Source: Catenulispora acidiphila DSM 44928
GTDB lineage: Bacteria > Actinomycetota > Actinomycetes > Streptomycetales > Catenulisporaceae
Direction: 5' to 3'
DNA length: 64,000 bases
Assembly: GCF_000024025.1 (NCBI RefSeq)
Contig: NC_013131.1
Coordinates: 2,418,001 to 2,482,000 of the forward strand
The position numbers were made by a program, and so were the translations under genes. The stretch's first letter is position 1. Every line of letters begins with the position of its first letter. The notes under the pieces are model-generated. The model was not told where the DNA came from. It saw only the letters and a list, made by a program, of their open reading frames with translations, and did not search any database. Positions 1 to 8,142 of this stretch are shown one piece after another.

Positions 1-1343
1 CCTCGCCGGCGGACATGGACCGCGCGGTCGCCGCCGCCCGCCACGCCTTCGACGAGGGACCGTGGCCGCGGATGGCGGTGGCCGAGCGCGTGGAGATCCT
101 GCGCCGGCTGCGCGACCGGTACGAGGCGCGCGCGGACGAATTGGCCAAGCTGATCAGCTCCGAGACCGGATCGCCGTACTCCTGGTCGATCCTGGCGCAG
201 GTGTGGGCGCCGATCATGATCTGGGACTACTTCCTGGGGCTGGCCACGGAGTACCCGTGGGAGGAACTGCGGCAGGGCATGCTCGGTCCGACCATCGTGC
301 GCAGCGAGCCGGTGGGGGTCGCGGCGGGGATCGTGGCGTGGAACGTGCCGCAGTTCATCACCGTGAGCAAGATCGCGCCGGCGCTCGTGGCGGGCTGCGC
401 GGTGGTGGTCAAGCCGTCGCCGGAGACCGCGCTGGACTCGTATCTGCTCGCTGATATGGCCCTTGAGGCCGGGCTGCCGGAGGGCGTGCTGAACATCGTG
501 CCGGCGGGGCGCGAGAACAGCGCGTATCTCGCGGCGCATCCGGGGCTCGACAAGATCGCCTTCACCGGCTCGACGGCCGGCGGCAAGGCGGTCCTGGCCG
601 CCGCCGGCGCGAACCTGACGCGCGTGACGCTGGAACTCGGCGGGAAGTCCGCGGCGATCATCCTGCCGGACGCGGATCTGAGTACTGCGATTCCCGGACT
701 GCTGCCGAATTCGTATATGAACAACGGACAGGCATGTGTTGCCCAGACACGGGTTCTGGTGCAGCGCGATCGGTACGCCAAGACCGTCGAGGCGATGGCG
801 GAGGCTGTCAAGGCACTGAGAACCGGCGACCCGCTCGACCCCGAGACGCAGATCGGTCCTCTGGTCGCCGAGCGGCAGCGCGATCGAGTGGAGTCCTATA
901 TCGCCAAGGGGATCGGCGAGGGCGCGCGGGTGGTCGTCGGCGGCGGGCGTCCGGCGGATCTGCCCAAGGGGTGGTTCGTCGAGCCGACGCTGTTCGCGGA
1001 CGTCGACAACCGCATGGTGATCGCGCAGGAGGAGATCTTCGGTCCGGTCGTCGCGATGATCCCGTACACCGACGAGGCCGACGCGGTGCGGATCGCCAAC
1101 GATTCCGATTACGGGCTCTCGGGATCGGTGTGGTCGGCGGACGTGGAGCACGGGCTGGACGTGGCGCGGCGCGTGCGAACCGGCAACTACGGCGTCAACA
1201 CCTTCGGGATGGAGTTCAATTCGCCCTTCGGCGGGTTCAAGCAGTCCGGGGTCGGCAGGGAGTTCGGGCCCGAGGGCTTGCGGGCATATCTGGAAACGAA
1301 GACCGTGCACTTGCCGAGCGGCTATACCCCTGAAGGGTTTTGA
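1..1343 (+). CDS. Aldehyde dehydrogenase family protein (5' end outside window)
   Basis: NAD(P)-dependent oxidation of an aldehyde to an acid in the cytoplasm; substrate unknown. The frame is open to the left edge (first full codon at 3), so the true start lies upstream; an internal ATG at 15 is not credible because it would remove the N-terminal strand. Visible are the FTGSTAGG nucleotide-binding turn, the ELGGK motif with the general-base Glu codon at 633, and GQAC with the nucleophilic Cys codon at 735. The EEIFGPV and FGGFKQSG motifs of the C-terminal half are also present. About 446 residues are visible against a usual length near 490. The ferredoxin gene starts 4 bp after the stop, so the two are cotranscribed. 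Seen: motifs. Inferred: the operon may continue upstream with a P450, the usual partner of such ferredoxins. Confidence 0.93.
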   Translation, partial: SPADMDRAVAAARHAFDEGPWPRMAVAERVEILRRLRDRYEARADELAKLISSETGSPYSWSILAQVWAPIMIWDYFLGLATEYPWEELRQGMLGPTIVRSEPVGVAAGIVAWNVPQFITVSKIAPALVAGCAVVVKPSPETALDSYLLADMALEAGLPEGVLNIVPAGRENSAYLAAHPGLDKIAFTGSTAGGKAVLAAAGANLTRVTLELGGKSAAIILPDADLSTAIPGLLPNSYMNNGQACVAQTRVLVQRDRYAKTVEAMAEAVKALRTGDPLDPETQIGPLVAERQRDRVESYIAKGIGEGARVVVGGGRPADLPKGWFVEPTLFADVDNRMVIAQEEIFGPVVAMIPYTDEADAVRIANDSDYGLSGSVWSADVEHGLDVARRVRTGNYGVNTFGMEFNSPFGGFKQSGVGREFGPEGLRAYLETKTVHLPSGYTPEGF

Positions 1344-1347
1344 TTCG

Positions 1348-1584
1348 GTGGCAGAGACCAAGTGGCGTGTGACTGTCGATACCGACCTGTGTATCGGCTC
1401 CGGGGGGTGCGTGCTGCGCGCGCCCGACGCGTTCGAGCTGGACACGGCGCGGCAGTCGTGCCCGAAGCACGAGGTGATGGCGCCGTCGGACGACGTTCTG
1501 GAGGCTGCGGAGACCTGTCCGGTGGAGGCGATCACGATCGTGGAGGAGGGGAGCGGGGCGGAGGTGTTCCCGCCGGCCGACTGA
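1348..1584 (+). CDS. Ferredoxin, [3Fe-4S] type
   Basis: Small electron carrier of 78 residues with a GTG start 4 bp after the aldehyde dehydrogenase stop. The cluster ligands are Cys15, Cys21 and Cys57 (CxxSxxC and a later CP pair). The position that holds a fourth Cys in [4Fe-4S] proteins is Ser18, which is typical of the [3Fe-4S] ferredoxins that feed actinobacterial cytochrome P450s. An extra Cys38-Pro pair lies in between and is not in the canonical position. No ferredoxin reductase or P450 is seen in the window; a partner upstream of the window is likely. Confidence 0.9.
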   Translation: MAETKWRVTVDTDLCIGSGGCVLRAPDAFELDTARQSCPKHEVMAPSDDVLEAAETCPVEAITIVEEGSGAEVFPPAD

Positions 1585-1627
1585 CGGGTCCGCCGCTCGC
1601 CGCCGGTGTCCAGGGCGCCCGAAATTC

Positions 1628-1654
1628 TTTGACTCAGTCATTGACTGAGTCAAA
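1628..1654. promoter_or_regulatory. 27-bp perfect palindrome, probable MarR operator
   Basis: Two 13-bp arms, TTTGACTCAGTCA and its exact reverse complement, flank a single T at 1641. The site ends 22 bp before the ATG of the MarR-GNAT gene. Position, symmetry and size fit autoregulation by that MarR protein. No other copy was noticed in the window. Confidence 0.75.
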
Positions 1655-1676
1655 CGATGCTGCCTACCATGGCCGA

Positions 1677-2645
1677 ATGGTGGATCTAGCACCCGCGGTG
1701 GCGGCCGTCCGTTCGTTCAACCGGAGCTACACGAAAGTCATAGGCGTCCTCGAGGACGGGCTGTTGAAGAGCCCTTACACCCTGACCGAGGTCCGGGTCC
1801 TCTTGGAGATCGCGCACGCCGGGCCGGAGGGCTCGACCGTGGTGCGGATCCGGGAGGACCTCGGTCTCGATCCCGGCTACCTGAGCCGCATCCTGGCGCG
1901 CTTCGACAGCGAGGGGATGGTGGTCAAGGGGCGCGCCGCCGATGACGCGCGGCGCGGAACGGTGCAGCTGACCGAGCGCGGGCGCGGGGTCTTCTCAGGG
2001 CTCGACGAGCGCTCGAGCGAGCAGGTCGGGGAGTGGCTCTCGCGGCTGGGGGCGGGGGACCGGGGGCGGCTGGTCGAGGCCATGGGGCAGATCGGCGGGC
2101 TGCTGGGGTTCGCCGAGAACAAGGCGTCCGCGAGCCAGGCGCCGCCCTCCAAAGCTGATGTCGTGCTTCGGGCGCCGCGTCCCGGCGACTACGGCTGGGT
2201 CGTGGAGCGCCATGGAGCTCTGTACGCGAGCGAGCGCGACTTCGACGAGACCTTCGAGGCGGACGTCGCGCGCATCGTCGCGGACTACGCGGGCTCGCAC
2301 GACGCCGAGCGCGAGGCGTTCTGGATCGCCGAGGTGCAGGGGCGGCGGGTCGGATGCGTCGCCTGCGTCCGGCGTCCGACCGAGGACGGCGTGGACACGG
2401 CGCAACTCAGGATCCTGCTGGTCGACCCGTCGGCGCGCGGGTTCGGCGTCGGACGGCGGCTGGTCGATGAGTGCCTGGAGTTCGCGCGCAAGGTTGGCTA
2501 TCAGCGAATGATGCTGTTCACCGTGGACGGGCTCAGCTCGGCGCACCGGATCTACCGCGCGAGGGGGTTCGAGATCGTGCGTCAGGAGGCAGTCGAGATG
2601 TGGGGACACCACTTGGTGGAGCAGGAGTGGGAGTTGGAGCTGTAG
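1677..2645 (+). CDS. MarR-family regulator fused to GNAT acetyltransferase
   Basis: A 322-residue two-domain protein. Residues about 1-150 form a MarR-type winged helix (a DPGYLSRIL recognition region and a wing around DDARRGTVQLT). Residues about 160-322 form a GNAT acetyltransferase with the acetyl-CoA loop RGFGVG inside the RILLVDPSARG segment. The frame stays open far upstream, but ATG 1677 is preferred because MarR similarity starts there and the palindrome lies directly upstream. Such fusions are known in bacteria; the acetylated substrate and the ligand are unknown. The gene stands alone between the ferredoxin and the Rsm22-like gene. Confidence 0.88.
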   Translation: MVDLAPAVAAVRSFNRSYTKVIGVLEDGLLKSPYTLTEVRVLLEIAHAGPEGSTVVRIREDLGLDPGYLSRILARFDSEGMVVKGRAADDARRGTVQLTERGRGVFSGLDERSSEQVGEWLSRLGAGDRGRLVEAMGQIGGLLGFAENKASASQAPPSKADVVLRAPRPGDYGWVVERHGALYASERDFDETFEADVARIVADYAGSHDAEREAFWIAEVQGRRVGCVACVRRPTEDGVDTAQLRILLVDPSARGFGVGRRLVDECLEFARKVGYQRMMLFTVDGLSSAHRIYRARGFEIVRQEAVEMWGHHLVEQEWELEL

Positions 2646-2675
2646 CGGCGTGCCGGATGGCAGGATGGAGCCGCT

Positions 2676-3674
2676 ATGGACCTCCCCACCGACCTCGCCG
2701 CGGCGCTCGACGCCGCCACCGCCGACCTGCCGTTGCGTGAGCTGGAATCGTCGGTCGACCGCCTGATCGCGCGGTACCGGACCCCGGGGCGTGCCGATCG
2801 CCCGATCCTCAGCGGTCACATCGACGCCGCGGCTTATGCGGCGTACCGGATGCCGGCGACGTGGGGTGCGGTGCGCGCCGCGCTCGCCGCTACCGCGGAG
2901 CGGCGGCCGGGCTGGGCGCCGCAGAGTCTGGTGGACGTCGGCGGCGGGACCGGGGCGGCGGCGTGGGCCGCGGCGACGGTGTTCGGCGATTCGCTGAAGG
3001 AGGTCACTGTTCTCGACCAGGTGACCGAGGCGCTGGAGTTGGGGCGAGGGCTCGCGCGTAATGCTTTCTCGGGCGCACTGCGGCATGCGGAGTGGCGGAA
3101 GGTGCGCTTCCCGGCGGAGGTTCCCGGGGCGGATCTGGTGACTGTCTCCTACGTCCTCAGCGAGCTGGCACCGGACGCGCAGCAGGCTCTGGTCCGCGCG
3201 TCGGCAGCCGGCGCCGAGACCATCGCGATCCTCGAGCCCGGCACGCCCGACGGCTACCAGCGCATCATCGCGGCACGCGACGTGCTGATCGATATGGGAC
3301 TACGGGTAGCGGCACCGTGTCCGCACTCGGAAACGTGCCCGCTGCTTGCCACAGGCGACTGGTGCCACTTCGCCTCCCGCATCCACCGCACCCCGCTCCA
3401 CCGTCGCCTCAAGGGCGCCGACCTCCAGTACGAGGACGAGAAGTTCGCCTACGTCGTCGCGACCCGCACCCCGGTCGGCGCATCGCCGGCGCGCATCCTG
3501 CGGCATCCCCAGACCCGCAAGGGACTGGTGATGATGCAGCTCTGCCAGCCGGACGGCACGGTCGCCCAAACGCTCGTCTCCAAGCGCCAGGGCGACGTCT
3601 ACCGCGCCGCGCGCGACGCCGACTGGGGAGATGAGTGGCCGGTGTTGGGAAGCGCGCAGCAGCCAACCGACTGA
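2676..3674 (+). CDS. Rsm22-family small-subunit rRNA methyltransferase-like protein
   Basis: Protein of 332 residues with a SAM-binding glycine motif (VDVGGGTGAA) and the family's Cys-rich segment (CPHSETCPL then DWCHF), which binds metal or an Fe-S cluster in mitochondrial Rsm22/METTL17. The family is tied to small ribosomal subunit assembly; methylation activity is not proven for the bacterial members. The start is ATG 2676 with GGATGGAG 6 bp upstream. It begins 30 bp after the MarR-GNAT stop and could be read through from it, but no functional link is evident. Confidence 0.86.
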   Translation: MDLPTDLAAALDAATADLPLRELESSVDRLIARYRTPGRADRPILSGHIDAAAYAAYRMPATWGAVRAALAATAERRPGWAPQSLVDVGGGTGAAAWAAATVFGDSLKEVTVLDQVTEALELGRGLARNAFSGALRHAEWRKVRFPAEVPGADLVTVSYVLSELAPDAQQALVRASAAGAETIAILEPGTPDGYQRIIAARDVLIDMGLRVAAPCPHSETCPLLATGDWCHFASRIHRTPLHRRLKGADLQYEDEKFAYVVATRTPVGASPARILRHPQTRKGLVMMQLCQPDGTVAQTLVSKRQGDVYRAARDADWGDEWPVLGSAQQPTD

Positions 3675-3700
3675 TCGCCGGACCTTGTGCAGCCACTCAC

Positions 3701-3732
3701 CTAGACGCGAGATCTGCTAGACGCGAGATCTG
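3701..3732. repeat. 16-bp perfect tandem duplication
   Basis: CTAGACGCGAGATCTG occurs twice back to back (3701-3716 and 3717-3732) in the 77-bp gap between the convergent Rsm22-like and kstR-like genes. It looks like a recent slippage duplication. No hairpin or T-tract accompanies it. Confidence 0.9.
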
Positions 3733-3751
3733 TGCCCCTGTGTACCGCTGC

Positions 3752-4390
3752 TCACTCCGCCGACGTAGCCTGCGAGACCAGCGTGCACGCCGTGTCGATG
3801 TCCGCCTTCACCTGCGAGATGGAGGCGCGGCCGGACAGCCAGGTGATGAGGGTCGAGTGCCAGGTGTGGGTCACCACGCGGACCGCTGCCAGCTCGGCGC
3901 GGGTCAGGGGGCGTCCGGAGTGGATGGCGTCGGCGATGACGTCGGTGATCAGGCGGTTCACCGCGTCGACCTCGGCGGAGACCGAGCGGTCGGCGAAGGT
4001 CAGGGCGCGCATCATCGCCTCGGCCAGGTGGGGTTCGCGCTGGAGGGCCTTGAAGGTGCGCATCAGGGTTTCCGCCACGCGTTCGCCGGGGTCGGTGCTG
4101 ACCGGCGGTTTGCGGCGGAGCTGGTCGTGGAGCTGCTCCAGTTGGTCCTGCATGGTGGCCACGAGAAGGTGAATCTTGGAGGGGAAGTAGCGGTACAGGG
4201 TGCCCAGGGCCACCTCCGAGGACTCCGCCACCTCGCGCATCTGCACCGCGTCGAAGCCGCCGCGGGCGGCGAGCTGCTGGGTGGCGCGCAGGATGCGCTG
4301 GCGGCGGGCTTCCTGACGCTCCGTCAGGGCCGGGACCGGCGACGGCGCCGAAGCGGGGGGTCCGGCGGGTGCCGACGCGTCAACCGTCAT
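3752..4390 (-). CDS. kstR: TetR-family regulator, KstR-like
   Basis: A 212-residue TetR regulator. The helix-turn-helix near residues 45-75 reads QMREVAESSEVALGTLYRYF, and the ligand domain keeps LAEAMMRALTFAD and a WLSGRAS segment. Both regions resemble mycobacterial KstR, the repressor of cholesterol catabolism genes that is released by a steroid-CoA. A degenerate Pro/Ala-rich N-terminal tail of about 23 residues precedes the DNA-binding domain. A near-consensus box lies 97 bp upstream of the start, suggesting autoregulation. KstR-type boxes occur elsewhere in the window before acyl-CoA genes, supporting the assignment. The ligand is inferred, not shown. Confidence 0.82.
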   Translation of the reverse strand: MTVDASAPAGPPASAPSPVPALTERQEARRQRILRATQQLAARGGFDAVQMREVAESSEVALGTLYRYFPSKIHLLVATMQDQLEQLHDQLRRKPPVSTDPGERVAETLMRTFKALQREPHLAEAMMRALTFADRSVSAEVDAVNRLITDVIADAIHSGRPLTRAELAAVRVVTHTWHSTLITWLSGRASISQVKADIDTACTLVSQATSAE

Positions 4391-4486
4391 GGGCTTTCCT
4401 CAACCTCTGTGAACTCTGGGAAATCTGCTGAACCGTCTGTGAACTGTGTCACGCACCAACTCTGCCACCTGCGGCGCGGGCGAAGT

Positions 4487-4500
4487 AGGAACTTGTTCTA
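4487..4500. promoter_or_regulatory. KstR-like box upstream of kstR-like gene (one mismatch)
   Basis: AGGAACTTGTTCTA fits TnnAACnnGTTnnA at seven of eight fixed positions (first base A instead of T). It lies in the 202-bp region between the divergent regulator (start 4390) and glycosyltransferase (start 4593), so it could serve either. Confidence 0.55.
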
Positions 4501-4592
4501 GATTAGCGCCACGGATTATGCTCCGTTGACCCGCTCGTGATGCCGTCTAAGCCGTGAAGGCGGGACACGGACTTACGAAGCGAGGATCGAGC

Positions 4593-5915
4593 ATGGCAGA
4601 TAGGCCGCTGCGCATAGCCTTGCTTGCTTATAAGGGAAACCCCTTTTGCGGAGGCCAGGGCGTCTACGTCCGGCATCTCTCCCGGGAACTGGCCAAGCTC
4701 GGGCACACGGTGGAAGTGCTGGCCGGGCAACCGTATCCGGTGCTCGACCCCGAACCCGGCGTCACGCTCACCGAGATCTCCAGCCTCGACCTGTACCGCC
4801 AGCCCGACCCGTTCCGCACCCCCAAGCGCGGCGAGTACCGCGACTGGGTGGACATGCTCGAGGTCGGGACGATGTGGACCGCCGGGTTCCCCGAGCCGCT
4901 GACCTTCTCCCTGCGCGCGCTGCGCCACCTGTCCGCGCGGCGCGGCGAGTTCGACGTGGTCCACGACAACCAGTGCCTGGGCTACGGCCTGCTCGGCATG
5001 CCGCGCCTGGGCTTCCCGACGATGGCGACCATCCACCACCCGATCCAGGTGGACCGCGAACTGGAGCTGGCCGCCGCGCCGACCAAGTCCCGGCAGGCCT
5101 CGCTGCGCCGCTGGTACGCCTTCACCAAGATGCAGACCCGCGTCGCGCGGCGGCTGCCGGAGATCATCACCGTCTCCTCCTCCTCGGCCGCGGAGATCGA
5201 GCAGTACCTCGGCGTCCCGCAGCGGCGGATCAGCACGATCCCGATCGGCGCCGACACCGACTCCTTCGCCCCGGACGCCTCGGTGGCCAAGGTCCCGGGG
5301 CGGATCGTCACCACCGCCAGTGCCGACGTGCCGCTGAAGGGCCTGCTGCCGTTGGTCGAGGCGCTGGCCAAGGTGCGGGTCGAGGTCGACTACGCGCAGC
5401 TGGTCGTCGTCGGCAGGGCCAAGGAGGACGGCGTCGTCGCCAAGGCGATCGAGCGCCTGGGCCTGTCCGACGCGGTGCGCTTCGTGCACGGCATCTCCGA
5501 CGCCGAGCTCGTCGAGCTGATCCGCTCGGCCGAGGTGGCTTGCGTGCCCTCGCTGTACGAAGGCTTCTCCCTGCCCGCCGTCGAGGCGATGTCCTGCGGG
5601 ACCGCTCTGGTGTCCACCACCGGCGGCGCGATCCCCGAGGTGGCCGGCCGGGACGGCGAGACCACGCTCGCGGTGCCGCCGGGCGATCCCTCGGCGCTCG
5701 CCGGGGCGTTGACGCGGGTGCTGCGGGACGCCGATCTGCGGGCCCGGCTGGGTGCCGCGGCGCGGGAGCGGGTCCTGGAGAAGTTCACGTGGCGCGCCGC
5801 CGCGATCGCCACCGCCGAGCGCTACCGCGCGCTCATCGAGGCCGACCGGGATCCGGTCGACTGGGACCGCATGGCCGCCGACAGGCTCCGCCGTGGCAGA
5901 AAGGCAGGGGTCTGA
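4593..5915 (+). CDS. Glycosyltransferase family 4 (GT-B fold)
   Basis: Transfers a sugar from an activated donor; acceptor unknown. The 440-residue protein has the N-terminal GGQGVYVRHLSREL acceptor-side loop and the C-terminal donor motif EGFSLPAVEAMSCG (the E-x7-E pattern) of GT4 enzymes. An in-frame ATG at 4554 exists, but 4593 is chosen because GCGAGGA precedes it and homology starts at MADRPLRIALL. It is the first gene of a tightly packed trio: the methyltransferase GTG follows its stop by 1 bp. The pathway is probably glycolipid or polysaccharide modification (inference). Confidence 0.9.
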   Translation: MADRPLRIALLAYKGNPFCGGQGVYVRHLSRELAKLGHTVEVLAGQPYPVLDPEPGVTLTEISSLDLYRQPDPFRTPKRGEYRDWVDMLEVGTMWTAGFPEPLTFSLRALRHLSARRGEFDVVHDNQCLGYGLLGMPRLGFPTMATIHHPIQVDRELELAAAPTKSRQASLRRWYAFTKMQTRVARRLPEIITVSSSSAAEIEQYLGVPQRRISTIPIGADTDSFAPDASVAKVPGRIVTTASADVPLKGLLPLVEALAKVRVEVDYAQLVVVGRAKEDGVVAKAIERLGLSDAVRFVHGISDAELVELIRSAEVACVPSLYEGFSLPAVEAMSCGTALVSTTGGAIPEVAGRDGETTLAVPPGDPSALAGALTRVLRDADLRARLGAAARERVLEKFTWRAAAIATAERYRALIEADRDPVDWDRMAADRLRRGRKAGV

Positions 5916-5916
5916 C

Positions 5917-6630
5917 GTGCTCACCGTGGACTTCGAGAAGTTCCCGATCGCCAAGGGCGAGAAGGTGCTGGACATGGGCTGCGGCTTCGGCCGGCACGCC
6001 TTCGCGCTGCTGCGTCAGGGTGCTGACGTGGTCGCCCTGGACTACAGCCAGGACGAGGTCGCCGAGGTGACCAAGTGGTTCGCGGCGATGCAGACGGCCG
6101 GCGAGGTCCCCGCCGGGGCGAGCGCGATCGCGGTGCGCGGTACCGCCTACGGCCTGCCGTTCGCCGACGGCACCTTCGACGCGGTCGTCGCCGCCGAGGT
6201 GCTGGAGCACCTGCCCGACGACCGGCTGGCGATGTCCGAGCTGGTCCGGGTGCTCAAACCCGGCGGGCGGCTCGCCGTCACGGTCCCGCGCTGGTTCCCT
6301 GAGAAGGTCTGCTGGGCGCTGTCCGACGCCTACCACGAGGTCGAGGGCGGACACATCCGGATCTACAAGCGGCGCGAGATGATCGACAAGCTGCGCGCGG
6401 CCGGCGTCGTGCCCGGCGAGCTGCACCACGCGCACGCGCTGCACGCGCCGTACTGGTGGCTGAAGTGCGCCGTCGGCGTCGACAACGAGAACGCCCCGGT
6501 GAAGGCGTACAAGAAGCTCCTGGAATGGGACATCATCAAGGCGCCGGCCCTCACCCGCGCCAGCGAGGCGCTGCTGAACCCGGTGCTCGGCAAGAGCCTG
6601 GTCGTCTACGCGCAGAAGCCCGCCGCATGA
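5917..6630 (+). CDS. Class I SAM-dependent methyltransferase
   Basis: Cytoplasmic methyltransferase of 237 residues. Motif I is VLDMGCGFGRHAF, the post-I acidic residue is in VVALDYS, and FDAVVAAEVLEHLPDD with LKPGGRLAVTVPRW forms the rest of the methyltransferase 11/25 core. The GTG start at 5917 follows the glycosyltransferase stop by 1 bp, with GGCAGGGG upstream. Its own stop overlaps the next start (ATGA). Its substrate is probably the product of the neighbouring glycosyltransferase (inference). Confidence 0.9.
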   Translation: MLTVDFEKFPIAKGEKVLDMGCGFGRHAFALLRQGADVVALDYSQDEVAEVTKWFAAMQTAGEVPAGASAIAVRGTAYGLPFADGTFDAVVAAEVLEHLPDDRLAMSELVRVLKPGGRLAVTVPRWFPEKVCWALSDAYHEVEGGHIRIYKRREMIDKLRAAGVVPGELHHAHALHAPYWWLKCAVGVDNENAPVKAYKKLLEWDIIKAPALTRASEALLNPVLGKSLVVYAQKPAA

Positions 6631-7778
6631 CGGTGCGGTCCGCGCGGTCCGCATCGCCGGTCGAAGGGCTCGCCGCCGCGACCGAACTCCTGGCTTGTGA
6701 AGGGGTTCTGAGCGCCGCGCAGATACGGACCACTGTCGAGGCGATAGCCGCGCTCCAACGTCCCGACGGCGCGATCCCGTGGTTCCACGGCGGCCACCTG
6801 GACCCCTGGGACCACATCGAGGCGGCGATGGCGCTGGACGCGGCCGGGCTGGCGGACCGCGCGCTGGCCGCCTACCGCTGGCTGGCGGCGTCGCAGAACC
6901 CTGACGGTTCCTGGTACGCGGCGTACGCCGACGCGCCGGGCGGCGTCACCGAGCCGACCAACCGGCTGCGCGAGACCAACTTCAGCGCCTACATCGCGGT
7001 CGGCGTGTGGCACCACTGGCTGGCGACCGGCGACGAGGACTTCCTGGCCCAGATGTGGCAGCCGGTGCAGCGCGCGACGGACTTCGTGCTGAGCCTGCAG
7101 ACCGCCGGCGGGGAGATCCTGTGGTGCCGCGACGAGCAGGGACGCGAAGCCGACGAGGCGCTGCTGACCGGCTGCTCGTCGATGTACCAGGCGCTGCGCT
7201 GCGCGCTGGCGGTCGCCGAGCGCCTCGGACGCGATCGCCCGGACTGGGAGCTGGCGTGCGGCCGGTTGGGGCACGCGCTCACGGCGCACCCGGAGCGCTT
7301 CGCGGACAAGGGCACGTACTCGATGGACTGGTACTACCCGGTGCTCGGCACGGCGCTGCGCGGAGCGGCGGCCGAGCAGCGGATCGCCGAGGGCTGGGAC
7401 GATTTCGTGGTCCGGGACCTCGGCGTGCGCTGCGTCTCGACGAACCCGTGGGTCACCGGCGGCGAGACCTGCGAACTGGCACTGGCGCTGTGGGCGATCG
7501 GCGACACCGAACGGGCCCGGATGCTGCTGCGCGACATCCAGCATCTGCGCGACGACGCCGACGGGATGTACTGGACCGGCCGCGTCTTCGAGGCGGACGG
7601 CGCGGGGCACGAGCCCGCGCTGTGGCCGGTGGAGAAGACCACGTGGACGGCCGGCGCCCTGCTGTTGGCGCTCGCGGTGCTCGCCGAGGAGAAGGCGACG
7701 GTCGCGGTGTTCGGGGGCGACGGGCTGCCCGAAGGGTTGCCGGTGGCGTGCTCGGTCGCGGAGTGCGTCGCGGCTTGA
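6627..7778 (+). CDS. Alpha/alpha-toroid protein (prenyltransferase/terpene-cyclase-like or glycosidase-like)
   Basis: A 383-residue soluble protein built of helical hairpins, with a QW-like repeat QNPDGSW near residue 92 and LQRPDGAIPWF near 48. Automatic annotation of such proteins often says prenyltransferase, but the DxDD signature of terpene cyclases is not evident. The fold is shared with six-hairpin glycosidases, and a stretch around ETNFSAYIAVGVWHHWL resembles those. The start ATG overlaps the methyltransferase stop by 4 bp, so the three proteins are translationally coupled and likely act in one pathway. Enzymatic activity is not established. Confidence 0.7.
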   Translation: MTVRSARSASPVEGLAAATELLACEGVLSAAQIRTTVEAIAALQRPDGAIPWFHGGHLDPWDHIEAAMALDAAGLADRALAAYRWLAASQNPDGSWYAAYADAPGGVTEPTNRLRETNFSAYIAVGVWHHWLATGDEDFLAQMWQPVQRATDFVLSLQTAGGEILWCRDEQGREADEALLTGCSSMYQALRCALAVAERLGRDRPDWELACGRLGHALTAHPERFADKGTYSMDWYYPVLGTALRGAAAEQRIAEGWDDFVVRDLGVRCVSTNPWVTGGETCELALALWAIGDTERARMLLRDIQHLRDDADGMYWTGRVFEADGAGHEPALWPVEKTTWTAGALLLALAVLAEEKATVAVFGGDGLPEGLPVACSVAECVAA

Positions 7779-8080
7779 GTGCGGTGCGCGGGGCACGAGG
7801 CTGACACCGGCTGCGAAGGCTGAGGCTGGCAAGACTGAGGCTGGCGTGCATCTCGCGCTTCGCCGGCGAGCACCCCACACAGTGCGGTGCGCTGAGCAGC
7901 AGGCTGACATCAGCTGCGAAGGCTGAGGCTGGCAAGACTGAGGCTGGCGTGCATCTCGCGCTTCGCCGGCGAGCACCCCACACAGTGCGGTGCGCTGAGC
8001 AGCAGGCTGACATCAGCTTCGAAGGCTGAGGCTGGCAAGGCTGAGGCTGGCGTGCATCTCGCGCTTCACCGGCGAGCGCA
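7779..8080. repeat. About three tandem copies of a 103-bp repeat
   Basis: Copies start at 7799, 7902 and 8005 (exact 103-bp period); the tail of one further unit (GTGCGGTGCG type) lies at 7779-7798. Copies differ by a few substitutions, and the third diverges after its first 80 bp. Each unit contains two GAGGCTGGC motifs. The array fills the 364-bp gap between the convergent toroid gene and Ser/Thr kinase gene. Open frames through it on the minus strand only reflect the repeat and are not called genes. Confidence 0.9.
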
Positions 8081-8142
8081 CCATGCCACACCACACCCCA
8101 CCGGACCGCATCCCTTCCGCGGCCGGTGTCATCGGTGGAGAG

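Noticed and set aside
1995-3086. 363-codon minus-strand frame across MarR-GNAT and Rsm22-like genes
   Set aside because: Spans two recognised plus-strand genes and their gap; low-complexity Arg/Pro/Gly translation.
7779-8080. CRISPR array
   Set aside because: Units are contiguous 103-bp repeats without unique spacers, and no cas genes are nearby.
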